DNA from: Pseudomonas alcaligenes
GTDB lineage: Bacteria; Pseudomonadota; Gammaproteobacteria; Pseudomonadales; Pseudomonadaceae
Direction: 5' to 3'
Length of the DNA stretch: 64,000 nucleotides
NCBI RefSeq assembly: GCF_014490745.1
Contig: NZ_LZEU01000001.1
Coordinates: 3,251,501-3,315,500, forward strand
The notes under the pieces were generated by a model that did not search any database, was not told where the DNA came from, and saw only the letters and a program-made list of their open reading frames with translations. Each line of letters starts with the position of its first letter. Position 1 is the stretch's first letter. Shown here piece after piece: positions 25,889 through 36,047 of this stretch. A program made the position numbers and the translations under genes.

Positions 25889-25896
25889 TTGTTATT
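25889..25896 (-). promoter_or_regulatory. AANAANAA motif before the QOR-like gene (Hfq/Crc-type)
   Basis: AATAACAA lies just upstream of the GGAG ribosome site of the first gene in the catabolic train, a position where Hfq/Crc would block translation. Confidence 0.45.
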
Positions 25897-25948
25897 AGCT
25901 ACCAGTAGCGTGGAACGGACTGTAAAACTGCCCCCCGGCGGGTGCTTC

Positions 25949-25982
25949 TCATCGAACGACAGGAGCTTTTCATTTCATGACA
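25949..25982 (-). promoter_or_regulatory. Direct-repeat operator candidate upstream of the QOR-like gene
   Basis: The minus strand has TGTCATGAAATGA (25970-25982) followed 21 bases on by TGTCGTTCGATGA (25949-25961). The first 13-mer is identical to one upstream of the AraC-type gene. Two half-sites exactly two helical turns apart fit an AraC-family operator. Confidence 0.55.
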
Positions 25983-26117
25983 GGCCAGCATGGCGCTGCC
26001 GCGCCGTGCCTGTTAGCCTGCGTGGAACAGACACTCCCGGGAGCCAGGAATGCTGAACCTTCATCACCCCGCGCCGCCTGTGGCACAGCCCCGCTCCCGG
26101 CCCGCGAGCGACCGCCG

Positions 26118-26918
26118 ATGAAACTGCCCGACAGCCTGGTCGCCACGCTGCTCGGCCTGCAGATCGCCCTGCTGCATGCCAGCCTGCGCCTGGACAGCGC
26201 CACCGACGACGAAGCCCTGCATGACCTGCGCATCCACCTGCAGCGCCTGCGCAGCCTGCTGGCACCGCTGCGCCGGGTCGCCGACCTGCCGCCGCTGTAC
26301 AACGCCGCCGCGGAACTCGGCGCGCTGACCGCACCGGTTCGCGAGCTGGAGGTGCTGGCCGCCGAGCTGCAGCAGCGCGGCTACAGCGCCGCCGCGGCGG
26401 CCCGTCAGGCGCAGCTGCCGGCGCGCTACGCGCGGGTGCTGCAGAGCGCCGAACTGCAACACCTGTTCACCCTGCTCGACGGCTGGCCGGCAGAGCTGCG
26501 CGACGCCCAGCGCCAGAGTCAGCTGCGCGGCCTGCAAGGCCTGGTGCGCAAGCGCCTGCACAAGCAGGTGGCGCGCCTGGCCGTGGCGCTGGCCACGCCC
26601 GGCTACGACCGTCACCGCCTGCGCCTGCTGATCAAGCGCGTGCGCTATGCCGGCGAGGCCTACCCGACGCTGATCGGGCTGTCGGCCAAGACCCTGGCCC
26701 GCCTCAAGCTCGCCCAATCGGCCCTGGGCGACTGGCACGACCACTTCCAGTGGTGCGCCCGCCTCGAACAGGAAGCCGACCTCGCCCCGCTCCGGCAGCC
26801 CTGGCAGCACTGCGCCGAACAGGCACTGGTCGAAGCCGAGCGCCAGCTGCAGCGCCTGGCCAAGCAGTTGCAGCGAGAGCCACTGGCCCGCCCGCACCTG
26901 CATCCCGCCGCGGCCTGA
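26118..26918 (+). CDS. CHAD domain protein
   Basis: A 266-aa helical protein with the CHAD pattern: conserved His/Arg/Lys-rich helices such as EALHDLRIHLQRLRSLLAPLR and DRHRLRLLIKRVRYAGEAYP, and LGDWHDHFQW. CHAD domains bind inorganic polyphosphate. The ATG at 26118 gives the start MKLPDSLVATLLG. It is transcribed away from the QOR-like gene and stands alone, with no CYTH partner domain seen. Confidence 0.85.
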   Translation: MKLPDSLVATLLGLQIALLHASLRLDSATDDEALHDLRIHLQRLRSLLAPLRRVADLPPLYNAAAELGALTAPVRELEVLAAELQQRGYSAAAAARQAQLPARYARVLQSAELQHLFTLLDGWPAELRDAQRQSQLRGLQGLVRKRLHKQVARLAVALATPGYDRHRLRLLIKRVRYAGEAYPTLIGLSAKTLARLKLAQSALGDWHDHFQWCARLEQEADLAPLRQPWQHCAEQALVEAERQLQRLAKQLQREPLARPHLHPAAA

Positions 26919-27002
26919 ACGCCCTCTGCGCCGAACTGACCTATGCTTGGCTGGGCGCGCCAGCCGCCATCTGCGGTTCCCTGGCACGCCAGGAGGATCA
27001 CC

Positions 27003-28328
27003 ATGCGTATTCCCGCGAGTCTCGGCCTGCTGCCCCTGCTGCTGGCCCTGAGCCTGGGCGCCGCCACCACGGCCCAGGGCACGGACGCCGCCCAGGGTGC
27101 GGCGAGCGAGCAGGTGTTTCGCACCGAGGAGCTCGACCAGATGCTGGCCCCGCTGGCGCTCTACCCCGACGCCCTGCTGGCCCAGGTACTGATGGCCACC
27201 ACCTACCCGGGTGACGTGGCCGATGCGGTGACCTGGTCGACCAACCACCCGGACGCCAGCGGCGACGATGCCGTGCGCCAGGTCTCCGACCAGCCCTGGG
27301 ATCCCAGCGTGCAGTCGCTGGTGGCGTTCCCCGCCGTGCTGGTGACCCTGGGTCAGGATCCGGCCTGGGTGCAGAAGGTCGGCGACGCCTTCCTCGCCCA
27401 GCCCGATGCGGTGATGGACTCGGTGCAGCGCCTGCGCCAGCAGGCCAAGGCCGCCGGCAACCTGGAGTCCAACGAACAGCAGAAAGTCAGCGAGGAGCCG
27501 GCCGCCCCCAGCCAGACGAGCTCATCCAGCAGCACCAGCCAGCAGACCATCGTCATCGAGTCGGCCGACCCGCAGGTGGTCTACGTGCCCAGCTACAACC
27601 CCAGCGTGGTCTACGGCACCTGGCCCTACCCGTCCTACCCGCCGGTGTACTACCCGCCGCCCGCCGGCTACTACTTCGGCAGTGCGCTGGCCACCGGCCT
27701 GGGCTTCGCCGCCGGGGTGGCGATCATCGATTCGCTATGGGGCGACTGCGACTGGGGCCACGGCGACATCGACATCGACGTGGATCGCTACAACAACCTC
27801 AACGACAACCGTCAGCTCAACGTCAACCAGAACACCTGGAAGCACAACGCCGCCAACCGTGACGGCGTACCCTACCGCGACCGCGCCAGCCGCGAGCAAT
27901 ACAGCCAGCGCCTGGCCAACGGCGAGCAGCGCCAGGAACTGCGCGGGCGCGACCCGGCCCGCGCCGCCGACCGCGACCGTGCGCGGCAGAGCCTGGAGCA
28001 GCGTGGTTTCGAGAGCCCGGCCAACAGCAATCGCCAGGCCCGCGAGCGGGCCCAGACGGCCAACCGCGACATGCGCGACAGTGCCCAGCAGCGCCAGCGC
28101 AGCAATCCCCAGGCTCGCCAGCAGGCGCGCCAGCAGCACTCTGCCAGCCGCAGAGCGCCTGACAACGCCTTTGCCGGCGCGCGTACCCCCGATCGCGAAC
28201 GGGCCTACCAGCAACGCGGCCAGAGCAGCCGTGCCGCCGCCAGCCGGCCGCAATCGGCGCGCGCCAGCGGGCGCACGGTGAGCCGCCCAGCCATGTCCTC
28301 ATCCCGCGGCGGCGCCCGGCGGCGCTGA
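27003..28328 (+). CDS. DUF3300 exported protein
   Basis: A 441-aa protein with a signal peptide (SLGLLPLLLALSLGAATTAQG). Residues about 40-250 are the DUF3300 domain (LAPLALYPDALLAQVLMATTYP, VVYVPSYNPSVVYGTWPYP). A Tyr/Pro-rich segment precedes a short hydrophobic stretch, and the last 150 residues are Arg/Gln/Asn/Ala-rich and disordered. AGGAGG lies just upstream of the ATG. It is paired with a DUF2950 gene 14 bases downstream, a common pairing of unknown function in the envelope. Confidence 0.88.
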   Translation: MRIPASLGLLPLLLALSLGAATTAQGTDAAQGAASEQVFRTEELDQMLAPLALYPDALLAQVLMATTYPGDVADAVTWSTNHPDASGDDAVRQVSDQPWDPSVQSLVAFPAVLVTLGQDPAWVQKVGDAFLAQPDAVMDSVQRLRQQAKAAGNLESNEQQKVSEEPAAPSQTSSSSSTSQQTIVIESADPQVVYVPSYNPSVVYGTWPYPSYPPVYYPPPAGYYFGSALATGLGFAAGVAIIDSLWGDCDWGHGDIDIDVDRYNNLNDNRQLNVNQNTWKHNAANRDGVPYRDRASREQYSQRLANGEQRQELRGRDPARAADRDRARQSLEQRGFESPANSNRQARERAQTANRDMRDSAQQRQRSNPQARQQARQQHSASRRAPDNAFAGARTPDRERAYQQRGQSSRAAASRPQSARASGRTVSRPAMSSSRGGARRR

Positions 28329-28342
28329 TCAGGAGTCCAGTC

Positions 28343-29233
28343 ATGAATGCAGCTCAGCGTATCGCCCTGCTTGCCCTGCTGGCCCTGCCCTGGCAGCACG
28401 CCCAGGCCCAGCAGGCATTCAGCAGCCCGGACGAGGCCGTCAGCGCCTTTATCGGCGCCCTCGGCACCCAGCACGCCGACAGCCAGCGCATGGCGGCGCT
28501 GCTCGGCGACGACTGGCGCAGCTATATCCCGCTGGAAGGTATCGAGCGCAAGGACGTCGACGCCTTCCTGACCATGTACAAGGAGAAACACGAAATTCGC
28601 AGCGAGGCCGCCGACCGCGCCCAGCTGGTGGTCGGCAACAGCGCCTGGGAACTGCCGCTGCCGCTGGTGCACGGCAAGGACGGCTGGGTCTTCGACACCC
28701 AGGCCGGCGGCGAGACCATTCGCCTGCGCCGCATCGGCCGCAACGAACTGACCACCCTGGAGGCCGTGCGCGCCTATCACGACGCGCAGATGGACTATGC
28801 CGAGGTCGACCGCGACGGCGATGGGGTTCTGGAATATGCGCAGAAGTTCGTCAGCAGCGACGGCCAGCACGACGGGCTGTACTGGGCCGAGCAGCCCGGC
28901 GAGGAACAGAGCCCGCTGGGCCCGCTGTTCGGCGACGAACTGCCGGATGGCGACTGGCACGGCTATCACTACCGCATCCTCACCGCCCAGGGCCCCTCGG
29001 CGCCGCGCGGCGCCTACGACTACCGGATCGGCGCCAACATGAGCCGCGGCTTCGCCCTGATCGCCTGGCCCAGCGCCTACGGCGACAGCGGCGTGATGAG
29101 TTTCATGATCAGCCACGACGGCGAGGTATTCGAGAAGGATCTGGGCCCCGACAGCGACAAGCAGGCCCTGGCCATGACCCGCTTCGATCCGGACAGCAGC
29201 TGGCAGGAAGTCAGCGAGCCGGCCACACCCTGA
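28343..29233 (+). CDS. DUF2950 exported protein
   Basis: A 296-aa protein with a signal peptide (RIALLALLALPWQHAQA). Motifs of DUF2950 include FSSPDEAVSAFIGAL, WVFDTQAGGETIRLRRIGRNEL and a central YHYRILTAQG. AGGAGT lies upstream of the ATG, and the gene follows DUF3300 by 14 bases, so the two are co-translated. The function is unknown. A GC hairpin (29241-29264) without a U tract follows the stop. Confidence 0.87.
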   Translation: MNAAQRIALLALLALPWQHAQAQQAFSSPDEAVSAFIGALGTQHADSQRMAALLGDDWRSYIPLEGIERKDVDAFLTMYKEKHEIRSEAADRAQLVVGNSAWELPLPLVHGKDGWVFDTQAGGETIRLRRIGRNELTTLEAVRAYHDAQMDYAEVDRDGDGVLEYAQKFVSSDGQHDGLYWAEQPGEEQSPLGPLFGDELPDGDWHGYHYRILTAQGPSAPRGAYDYRIGANMSRGFALIAWPSAYGDSGVMSFMISHDGEVFEKDLGPDSDKQALAMTRFDPDSSWQEVSEPATP

Positions 29234-29279
29234 GTCTCAGCGCCCCGCCTGCTCAGGCGGCGGGGTGCAGACGCGCTAC

Positions 29280-29672
29280 TCAGTCCTTGCGCGAAGGCGA
29301 CAGCAGCTCGATCTTGTAGCCATCCGGGTCTTCGACGAAGGCCAGGATGCTGGTGCCGTGCTTCATCGGCCCTGCCTCGCGGGTGATCTTGCCACCGCGG
29401 GCGCGGATGTCTTCGCAGGCCTTGTAGACATCGGCCACTTCCAGGGCGATATGGCCGTAGCCGCTGCCCAGCTCGTAGCTGTCCACACCCCAGTTGTAGG
29501 TCAGCTCGATGACGCTGTTCTCGGCCTCGTTGCCGTAGCCGACGAAGGCCAGGGTGAACTGACCGTCCGGATAGTCCTTGCGCCGCAGCAGGGTCATGCC
29601 CAGCACTTCGGTGTAGAAGGCGATGGATTTGTCCATGTCGCCGACGCGCAGCATGGTATGCAGCAGTCTCAT
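29280..29672 (-). CDS. gloA: Lactoylglutathione lyase (glyoxalase I)
   Basis: A 130-aa short glyoxalase I that isomerises the hemithioacetal of methylglyoxal and glutathione to S-lactoylglutathione. It has [24 protein letters not shown] at the N-terminus and metal ligands His5, Glu56 (VIELTYN), His74 (GHIALEV) and the C-terminal Glu (YKIELLS). The start MRLLHTML at 29672 with AGGA upstream is preferred to an ATG at 29687. It lies downstream of argG but behind a terminator, as in P. aeruginosa. Confidence 0.94.
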   Translation of the reverse strand: MRLLHTMLRVGDMDKSIAFYTEVLGMTLLRRKDYPDGQFTLAFVGYGNEAENSVIELTYNWGVDSYELGSGYGHIALEVADVYKACEDIRARGGKITREAGPMKHGTSILAFVEDPDGYKIELLSPSRKD

Positions 29673-29706
29673 CAGGTCTTTCCTCATCGTTGGCCCGCAG
29701 GGGCCT

Positions 29707-29741
29707 GAAAAAAAGAACCCCGGCTCGTGGCCGGGGTTCGT
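29707..29741 (-). terminator. Terminator of argG
   Basis: On the minus strand GAACCCCGGC, a short loop, GCCGGGGTTC and a run of seven T form a standard Rho-independent terminator between argG and gloA. Confidence 0.92.
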
Positions 29742-29763
29742 CTGTCACGGGCTGTTCAGCTTA

Positions 29764-30981
<1,218 letters not shown>

Positions 30982-31100
30982 GCCAATCAACTCCACGGGG
31001 TTGTACGGAAAACCCGTGATTCTACCCACCGCCACCACCGATTTACAGGGGCGCGACAGACACTGGCGACAAAGCGACAGTTTTATGCGGCGACGCGACC

Positions 31101-32066
31101 TCAGGAAGTACTGGCAGGAGATGCCGGAGCCGCCGGCGCAGCAGGGGCCGGCTCGCTTGCCGGCGGAGTGGCGGGGGCCGCCTCGGGCGGGGGCTCGATG
31201 ACCGGTTCGCGCGACAGGGTCATGGTCACCCGGCGGTTCTTCGCCCGGTTGGGCTCGCTGTTGTTCGGCACCAGCGGGTAGCGCTCGCCGTGGAAGCGCA
31301 CCAGGATCTGCTCGGCCGGAATGCCCTTGGCCTTGAGGTACTCCTCCACCGCCAGGGCCCGGCGGCGCGAGCTGTCGCGGTTGGTCAGGCGGCTGCCGCT
31401 GTTGTCCGAGTGGCCGTCGAGCTGGATGCGGTTGACGCTGGGGTCGGCCTTGATGAACTCGAGGATGATGTCGAGCTTGGCCTGGCCCAGGGCATCGAGC
31501 ACCGAGCCGCCACCGGGGAAGCCGATCTGGGTCTGGCGGATCTGGTCGAAGTTCACCGGCAGCAGGCCGGCCGTGCATTTGAGGTAGTCGGTGTAGGCCT
31601 GGTTGAACCGCACCGGCAGCAAACGCACCTCCAGGCTGTCGCCGCCCTGCAGGGTGCGGTGGCGCACCAGCGGGCTGCGCCCTTCCATCAGCCCGGTGAG
31701 CAGGCGCCCGGCCTGCTCCTGGTTGCTGTTGAACGGCACCTCGCCGCTGCCCACATTGAGCGCACCGAGGTTGATGTCGCCGCGACCGACCTGCCAGGGC
31801 GCCGCGGCTGCCAGCAGGGTCGCCGAACCCGGGCCAAGCCAGCGCTCGCGCATCTTCAGGCGGAAGGTCGCCTGCTCACCGGCGCGACGGACGAACTCGC
31901 CGCTGCCGAAATCCGCCACCGGCTGGCTCAGGCGGCACTCGAACTGATCGCCCTCGACCTTCCACTCCACCTTCTCCAGACGCGTCTGGAAGGTGATAGC
32001 CGCAGCCGGCATGCACCAGGGCAGGCAGGCGAACAGGCTGAGCAAGGCAAGATTGGGCTGGCGCAC
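31101..32066 (-). CDS. motY: Flagellar motor T-ring protein MotY
   Basis: A 321-aa periplasmic protein with a signal peptide ([21 protein letters not shown]), an N-terminal MotY stator-docking domain of about 140 residues, and a C-terminal OmpA-like peptidoglycan-binding domain ([20 protein letters not shown] and [22 protein letters not shown]). The tail is Pro/Ala-rich. MotY forms the T ring with MotX in polar flagellar motors. The start is placed at the GTG at 32066, because GGAG stands six bases upstream; an ATG at 32093 lacks a properly spaced site. Position beside pyrC and argG supports the name. Confidence 0.9.
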   Translation of the reverse strand: MRQPNLALLSLFACLPWCMPAAAITFQTRLEKVEWKVEGDQFECRLSQPVADFGSGEFVRRAGEQATFRLKMRERWLGPGSATLLAAAAPWQVGRGDINLGALNVGSGEVPFNSNQEQAGRLLTGLMEGRSPLVRHRTLQGGDSLEVRLLPVRFNQAYTDYLKCTAGLLPVNFDQIRQTQIGFPGGGSVLDALGQAKLDIILEFIKADPSVNRIQLDGHSDNSGSRLTNRDSSRRRALAVEEYLKAKGIPAEQILVRFHGERYPLVPNNSEPNRAKNRRVTMTLSREPVIEPPPEAAPATPPASEPAPAAPAAPASPASTS

Positions 32067-32196
32067 GACAGGCTCCACGGGGAGTAACGGCATTCCTCCG
32101 GGGTATCGGTCGGCCCCGGCAAAACTTGATAGCCCGTGCCTGCAAGTGGCTTTTCCGGTAGCATTCCCGCCACGTTTCACCCGCCCGGAATCCCCC

Positions 32197-33243
32197 ATGT
32201 CAGACCGTATCACCCTGCTGCGCCCCGACGATTGGCACATCCACCTGCGCGATGGCGCCGTCCTGCAGCACACCGTCCGGGACGTTGCCCGCACCTTCTC
32301 CCGAGCAATCATCATGCCGAACCTGGTGCCGCCGGTACGCAACGCCGGCGAAGCCGATGCCTACCGCCAGCGCATCCTCGCCGCCCGCCCGGCCGGCAGC
32401 CGCTTCGAGCCGCTGATGGTGCTCTACCTCACCGACCGCACCACACCTGCCGAAGTACGCGAGGCCAAGGCCAGCGGTTTCGTGCACGCGGCCAAGCTGT
32501 ACCCGGCCGGCGCCACCACCAACTCCGACTCCGGCGTGACCAGCATCGACAATATCTTCCCGGTGCTGGAAGCCATGGCCGAAGTCGGCCTGCCGCTGCT
32601 GGTGCATGGCGAGGTGACCCGTGCCGAAGTCGACGTGTTCGACCGTGAGAAGCGCTTCATCGATGAGCACCTGGTGCGTGTGGTCGCGCGCTTCCCCAGC
32701 CTGAACGTGGTGTTCGAGCACATCACCACCGGCGACGCCGTGCAGTTCGTCAATTCGGCCCCGGCCAACGTCGGCGCCACCATCACCGCTCACCACCTGC
32801 TGTACAACCGCAACCACATGCTGGTCGGCGGTATTCGTCCGCACTTCTATTGCCTGCCGATCCTCAAGCGCAACACCCACCAGGAAGCCCTGCTGGATGC
32901 CGCCACCAGCGGCAGCCCGAAATTCTTCCTCGGCACCGACTCGGCACCGCATGCCCAGCACGCCAAGGAAACCGCCTGCGGCTGCGCCGGCTGCTACACC
33001 GCCTATGCCGCCATCGAGCTGTACGCCGAAGCCTTCGAGCAGCGCAATGCCCTGGACAAGCTGGAAGCCTTCGCCAGTCACTTCGGCCCCGACTTCTATA
33101 GCCTGCCGCGCAACACCGACCACATCACCCTGGTACGCGAGGAATGGACGGCCCCGGCCAGCCTGCCGCTCGGCGACAACCTGGTGATTCCCCTGCGCGC
33201 CGGCGAAAGCCTGCGCTGGCGCCTGCTGGAGGACAACGCGTGA
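32197..33243 (+). CDS. pyrC: Dihydroorotase
   Basis: A 348-aa type II dihydroorotase of pyrimidine synthesis that closes carbamoyl-aspartate to dihydroorotate. [10 protein letters not shown] holds the first zinc His pair, [17 protein letters not shown] the carbamylated Lys, LVHGEV and FEHITT further ligands, and LGTDSAPH the catalytic Asp. It starts at the ATG at 32197 and overlaps the rnt start. Normal length. Confidence 0.96.
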   Translation: MSDRITLLRPDDWHIHLRDGAVLQHTVRDVARTFSRAIIMPNLVPPVRNAGEADAYRQRILAARPAGSRFEPLMVLYLTDRTTPAEVREAKASGFVHAAKLYPAGATTNSDSGVTSIDNIFPVLEAMAEVGLPLLVHGEVTRAEVDVFDREKRFIDEHLVRVVARFPSLNVVFEHITTGDAVQFVNSAPANVGATITAHHLLYNRNHMLVGGIRPHFYCLPILKRNTHQEALLDAATSGSPKFFLGTDSAPHAQHAKETACGCAGCYTAYAAIELYAEAFEQRNALDKLEAFASHFGPDFYSLPRNTDHITLVREEWTAPASLPLGDNLVIPLRAGESLRWRLLEDNA

Positions 33244-33914
33244 GCGAAGACAACTTCGACGACGAACTCGACGGCAGCCTGCCGTCCGGCCCGCGCCATC
33301 CGATGGCCGCGCGCTTTCGCGGCTATCTGCCGGTGGTGGTGGATGTCGAGACCGGCGGCTTCAACAGTGCCACCGATGCCCTGCTGGAAATCGCCGCGAC
33401 CACCATTGCCATGGACGAAGGCGGCTTCCTTTATCCGGATCACACCCACTTCTTCCGCATCGAGCCGTTCGCGGGCGCCAATATCGAGCAGGCCGCCCTG
33501 GAATTCACCGGCATCAAGCTGGATCACCCGCTGCGCCAGGCGGTGAGCGAGGAGCATGCGCTGACGGAAATCTTCAAAGGCCTGCGCAAGTCGATCAAGG
33601 CCAATGGCTGCAAGCGCGCCATTCTGGTCGGCCACAACAGCAGCTTCGACCTCGGCTTCCTCAACGCCGCCGTGGCCCGCTGCGACATCAAGCGCAACCC
33701 GTTCCACCCCTTCTCCAGTTTCGACACCGCCACCCTGGCCGGCCTCGCCTATGGCCAGACCGTGCTGGCCAAGGCCTGCCAGACCGCCGGCATCGCCTTC
33801 GACGGCAAGGAAGCACACTCGGCTCGTTACGACACCGAGAAGACCGCCGAACTGTTCTGCGGCATCGTCAACCGCTGGAAGGAAATGGGCGGCTGGGACG
33901 AATTCGACCAGTAA
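33240..33914 (+). CDS. rnt: Ribonuclease T
   Basis: A 224-aa DEDDh 3'-5' exoribonuclease that trims tRNA CCA ends and 5S/23S rRNA. The catalytic residues are in [23 protein letters not shown] and [12 protein letters not shown] (His and final Asp). The GTG at 33240 overlaps the pyrC stop (GTGA), giving translational coupling and the protein start MSEDNFDDE. The pyrC-rnt pairing is standard in Pseudomonas. Confidence 0.95.
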   Translation: MSEDNFDDELDGSLPSGPRHPMAARFRGYLPVVVDVETGGFNSATDALLEIAATTIAMDEGGFLYPDHTHFFRIEPFAGANIEQAALEFTGIKLDHPLRQAVSEEHALTEIFKGLRKSIKANGCKRAILVGHNSSFDLGFLNAAVARCDIKRNPFHPFSSFDTATLAGLAYGQTVLAKACQTAGIAFDGKEAHSARYDTEKTAELFCGIVNRWKEMGGWDEFDQ

Positions 33915-33933
33915 GCCCCGCCTGCGCTCCCCG

Positions 33934-33960
33934 AAAACCCGGCCCTGGCCGGGTTTTTTA
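33934..33960 (+). terminator. Terminator of pyrC-rnt
   Basis: AAAACCCGGCC, a short loop, then GGCCGGGTTTTTT, 20 bases after rnt. Confidence 0.92.
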
Positions 33961-34035
33961 TGCGCCGCGAAATGCCCGCAGACGGCACCATGCAGAAAGC
34001 CATCCGACTCAGGCGGGAAATTTTCCCAGCAAGTT

Positions 34036-34064
34036 TTGACAAGCATTCTCATTAACATTAGTAT
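34036..34064 (+). promoter_or_regulatory. bfd promoter with overlapping Fur-like box
   Basis: TTGACA (34036-34041) and TAGTAT (34059-34064) are 17 bases apart. AAGCATTCTCATTAACATT fills the spacer; read in reverse it contains AATGAGAATGCTT, close to Pseudomonas Fur boxes. Iron repression of bfd is established in P. aeruginosa; here it is inferred from the site. Confidence 0.7.
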
Positions 34065-34103
34065 CCCTAGCCAACAGCAACCCATTCCTGTCCGAGCCTG
34101 TCC

Positions 34104-34322
34104 ATGTACGTCTGCCTCTGCCATGGTGTCACCGACGGTCAAATCCGCGATGCGATCTACGAAGGTTGCTGCAGCTACCGCGAAGTGCGCGAGACCCTCG
34201 GCGTGGCCACCCAGTGCGGCAAGTGCGCCTGCCTGGCCAAGCAGGTGGTGCGGGAAACCCTGAGCGACGTACAGAACAGCCAGGCCGCCCTCGCCTACCC
34301 GGCCAGCTTCGTCGCCGCCTGA
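34104..34322 (+). CDS. bfd: Bacterioferritin-associated ferredoxin
   Basis: A 72-aa [2Fe-2S] protein with the Bfd Cys pattern: C-x-C near the start (MYVCLCHGVTDGQI) and C-x2-C later (TQCGKCACLAKQ). It reduces the iron core of bacterioferritin BfrB to release iron under starvation. The gene has its own strong promoter with a Fur-like box and a terminator. No bacterioferritin gene is next to it in this window, whereas in P. aeruginosa bfrB is adjacent. Confidence 0.95.
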   Translation: MYVCLCHGVTDGQIRDAIYEGCCSYREVRETLGVATQCGKCACLAKQVVRETLSDVQNSQAALAYPASFVAA

Positions 34323-34335
34323 TTCAAGCAGATAC

Positions 34336-34366
34336 AAAAAAGCCGGACTTCGTGTCCGGCTTTTTT
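34336..34366. terminator. Bidirectional terminator bfd / miaE
   Basis: AAAAAAGCCGGAC, a four-base loop and GTCCGGCTTTTTT lie between the converging bfd and miaE genes and have a U tract in both directions. Confidence 0.92.
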
Positions 34367-34383
34367 ATGCCCGCAGCACGGCC

Positions 34384-34992
34384 TCAGGCCACGGCAGGCA
34401 CGCCGCTATGGAAGCGGAACTCGCTGTCCGGCGACTCGATCAGCTCGCGCTCGACCGCCCTCACCTTCTCGATCACGGCATCCACGTCAGCGGCATCGCC
34501 GTACTGATAGGCCAACTTCAGGTAGCCCTGGAAATGCCGCGCCTCGGACTTGAGCAGGCCGCCATAGAACTTGCCCAGCTCCTCGTCCAGGTGCGGTACC
34601 AGCGCCTCGAAGCGCTCACAGGAGCGCGCCTCGATGAAGGCACCAACCACCAGGGTATCGATCAGCTTGTGCGGCTCGTGGTTGCGCACCACCGCGCGCA
34701 GGCCCGAGGCATAGCGCGCCGCCGAGACCGGCCGCAGGTCGATCTTGCGCTTCTTCATGATGCGCAGCACCTGCTCGTGGTGCACCAGTTCCTCGCGCGC
34801 CAGACGCGACATGAAATTGATCAGGTCGAGCTGGTTGTTGTACTTGGCGATCAGCGCCATGGCCGTGGACGCCGCCTTGAATTCGTTGTTCTTGTGATCG
34901 ATCAGCAGCGTCGGTTGATCGGCAAGCGCCGCCCGCACCCAGGCATCGGGAGTCGGGCAACCAAGGAATTCATGGATTTCAGGCAGGTTCAC
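34384..34992 (-). CDS. miaE: tRNA 2-methylthio-N6-isopentenyladenosine hydroxylase MiaE
   Basis: A 202-aa ferritin-like di-iron enzyme that hydroxylates ms2i6A37 of tRNA. LPEIHEFLGCPTPDAWVRAAL is the family N-terminus, and the di-iron ligands lie in EELVHHEQVLRIM, FIEARSCERFE and KSEARHFQGYL. The start is taken at the GTG at 34992, giving MNLPEIHEFLG as in other Pseudomonas MiaE proteins; a longer frame to 35022 lacks a ribosome site. Confidence 0.92.
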   Translation of the reverse strand: MNLPEIHEFLGCPTPDAWVRAALADQPTLLIDHKNNEFKAASTAMALIAKYNNQLDLINFMSRLAREELVHHEQVLRIMKKRKIDLRPVSAARYASGLRAVVRNHEPHKLIDTLVVGAFIEARSCERFEALVPHLDEELGKFYGGLLKSEARHFQGYLKLAYQYGDAADVDAVIEKVRAVERELIESPDSEFRFHSGVPAVA

Positions 34993-35090
34993 AGCAGATA
35001 TTCCGTAGAGAGAGCGCAGCACCGCAGCGCTGGCAGGCTGGGCCGGGGCGGGTCATTATACGAATGCCGACGCCCAGAGCCAGCGATGTC

Positions 35091-35132
35091 GTGACCGGGG
35101 TCAAGAACGCCATATGCGGCAGCTTCTATAGT
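35091..35132 (+). promoter_or_regulatory. FNR/ANR-type class II promoter of the stress protein gene
   Basis: GTGAC-CGGG-GTCAA (35091-35104) is an FNR-type palindrome (TGAC-N4-GTCA core). TATAGT at 35127-35132 predicts a transcription start near 35139, which places the palindrome centre at about -41.5, the class II position for ANR/DNR activation. Confidence 0.6.
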
Positions 35133-35170
35133 GGCAGCGCAACCAAGTATCCACGCACAGGGACAAGCTC

Positions 35171-36034
35171 ATGCAAGCCAATCGCAGCATTCTGGTGGTT
35201 ATGGATCCGCAACAGGCCGACGGTCTGGCACTGAAGAGAGCCAAGCTGATCGCCGCCGTCACCCACTCGCACCTGCACCTGCTGGTTGCCGACAAGAAAC
35301 AGGAGCATGCCGGCTACCTGGCCGCCGCCAAGACCGACCTGGAGCAGGAAGGTTTCAGCGTCAGCACCCAGCAGGCCTGGCATGACAGCACCTACCAGAC
35401 GGTGATTGCCGCCCAGCAGGCCGAAGGCTGCGACCTGGTGGTCAAGCAGCACGTGCCGGACAACCCGCTGAAGAAGGCCATCCTCACCCCCGAGGACTGG
35501 AAGCTGCTGCGCTACTGCCCGTCCCCGGTACTGATGGTGAAGACCGACACCCCCTGGCATGGCGGCATCATTCTCGCCGCCGTGGATGTCGGCAACAGCG
35601 ACGTCCAGCACCGCACCCTGCACAACAGCATCGTCAACCACGGCTACAACATCGCCGAACTGGCCCAGGCCACCCTGCATGTGATCAGCGCCCACCCCTC
35701 GCCCATGCTGTCGGCCGCCGATCCGACCTTCCAGCTCAAGGAAACCATCGAGGCGCGCTACCGCGAACAGTGCAAGGCATTCCAGGCCGAATATGCGGTC
35801 AGCGATGAACGCCTGCATATCGAGGAAGGCCCGGCCGATGTGCTGATCCCCTACACCGCGCAGAAGCTCAAGGCGGCCGTCACCGTGATCGGCACCGTGG
35901 CCCGCACCGGGCTGTCCGGCGCCCTGATCGGCAACACTGCCGAAGTGGTGCTGGATATCCTGGAAAGCGACGTGCTGGTGCTCAAGCCGGACAGCATCAC
36001 CTCGCACCTGGAGGAGCTGGTGGCGCAGCGCTGA
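35171..36034 (+). CDS. Tandem-domain universal stress protein (UspE-like)
   Basis: A 287-aa protein of two Usp domains: residues 1-140 start with NRSILVVMDPQQADGLALKRA, and residues 145-287 end with VIGTVARTGLSGALIGNTAEVVLD, the nucleotide-binding GxxGxxxxxxxxxS/T-like loop of the second domain. Such proteins support survival under oxygen limitation in pseudomonads. The upstream FNR-type site is consistent with anaerobic induction. A monocistronic gene with its own terminator. Confidence 0.9.
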   Translation: MQANRSILVVMDPQQADGLALKRAKLIAAVTHSHLHLLVADKKQEHAGYLAAAKTDLEQEGFSVSTQQAWHDSTYQTVIAAQQAEGCDLVVKQHVPDNPLKKAILTPEDWKLLRYCPSPVLMVKTDTPWHGGIILAAVDVGNSDVQHRTLHNSIVNHGYNIAELAQATLHVISAHPSPMLSAADPTFQLKETIEARYREQCKAFQAEYAVSDERLHIEEGPADVLIPYTAQKLKAAVTVIGTVARTGLSGALIGNTAEVVLDILESDVLVLKPDSITSHLEELVAQR

Positions 36035-36047
36035 ATAGCGCGCCCAC

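Noticed and set aside
29241..29264. A GC hairpin between DUF2950 and gloA considered as a terminator
   Set aside because: It has no U tract on either strand. It is mentioned only in the DUF2950 entry.
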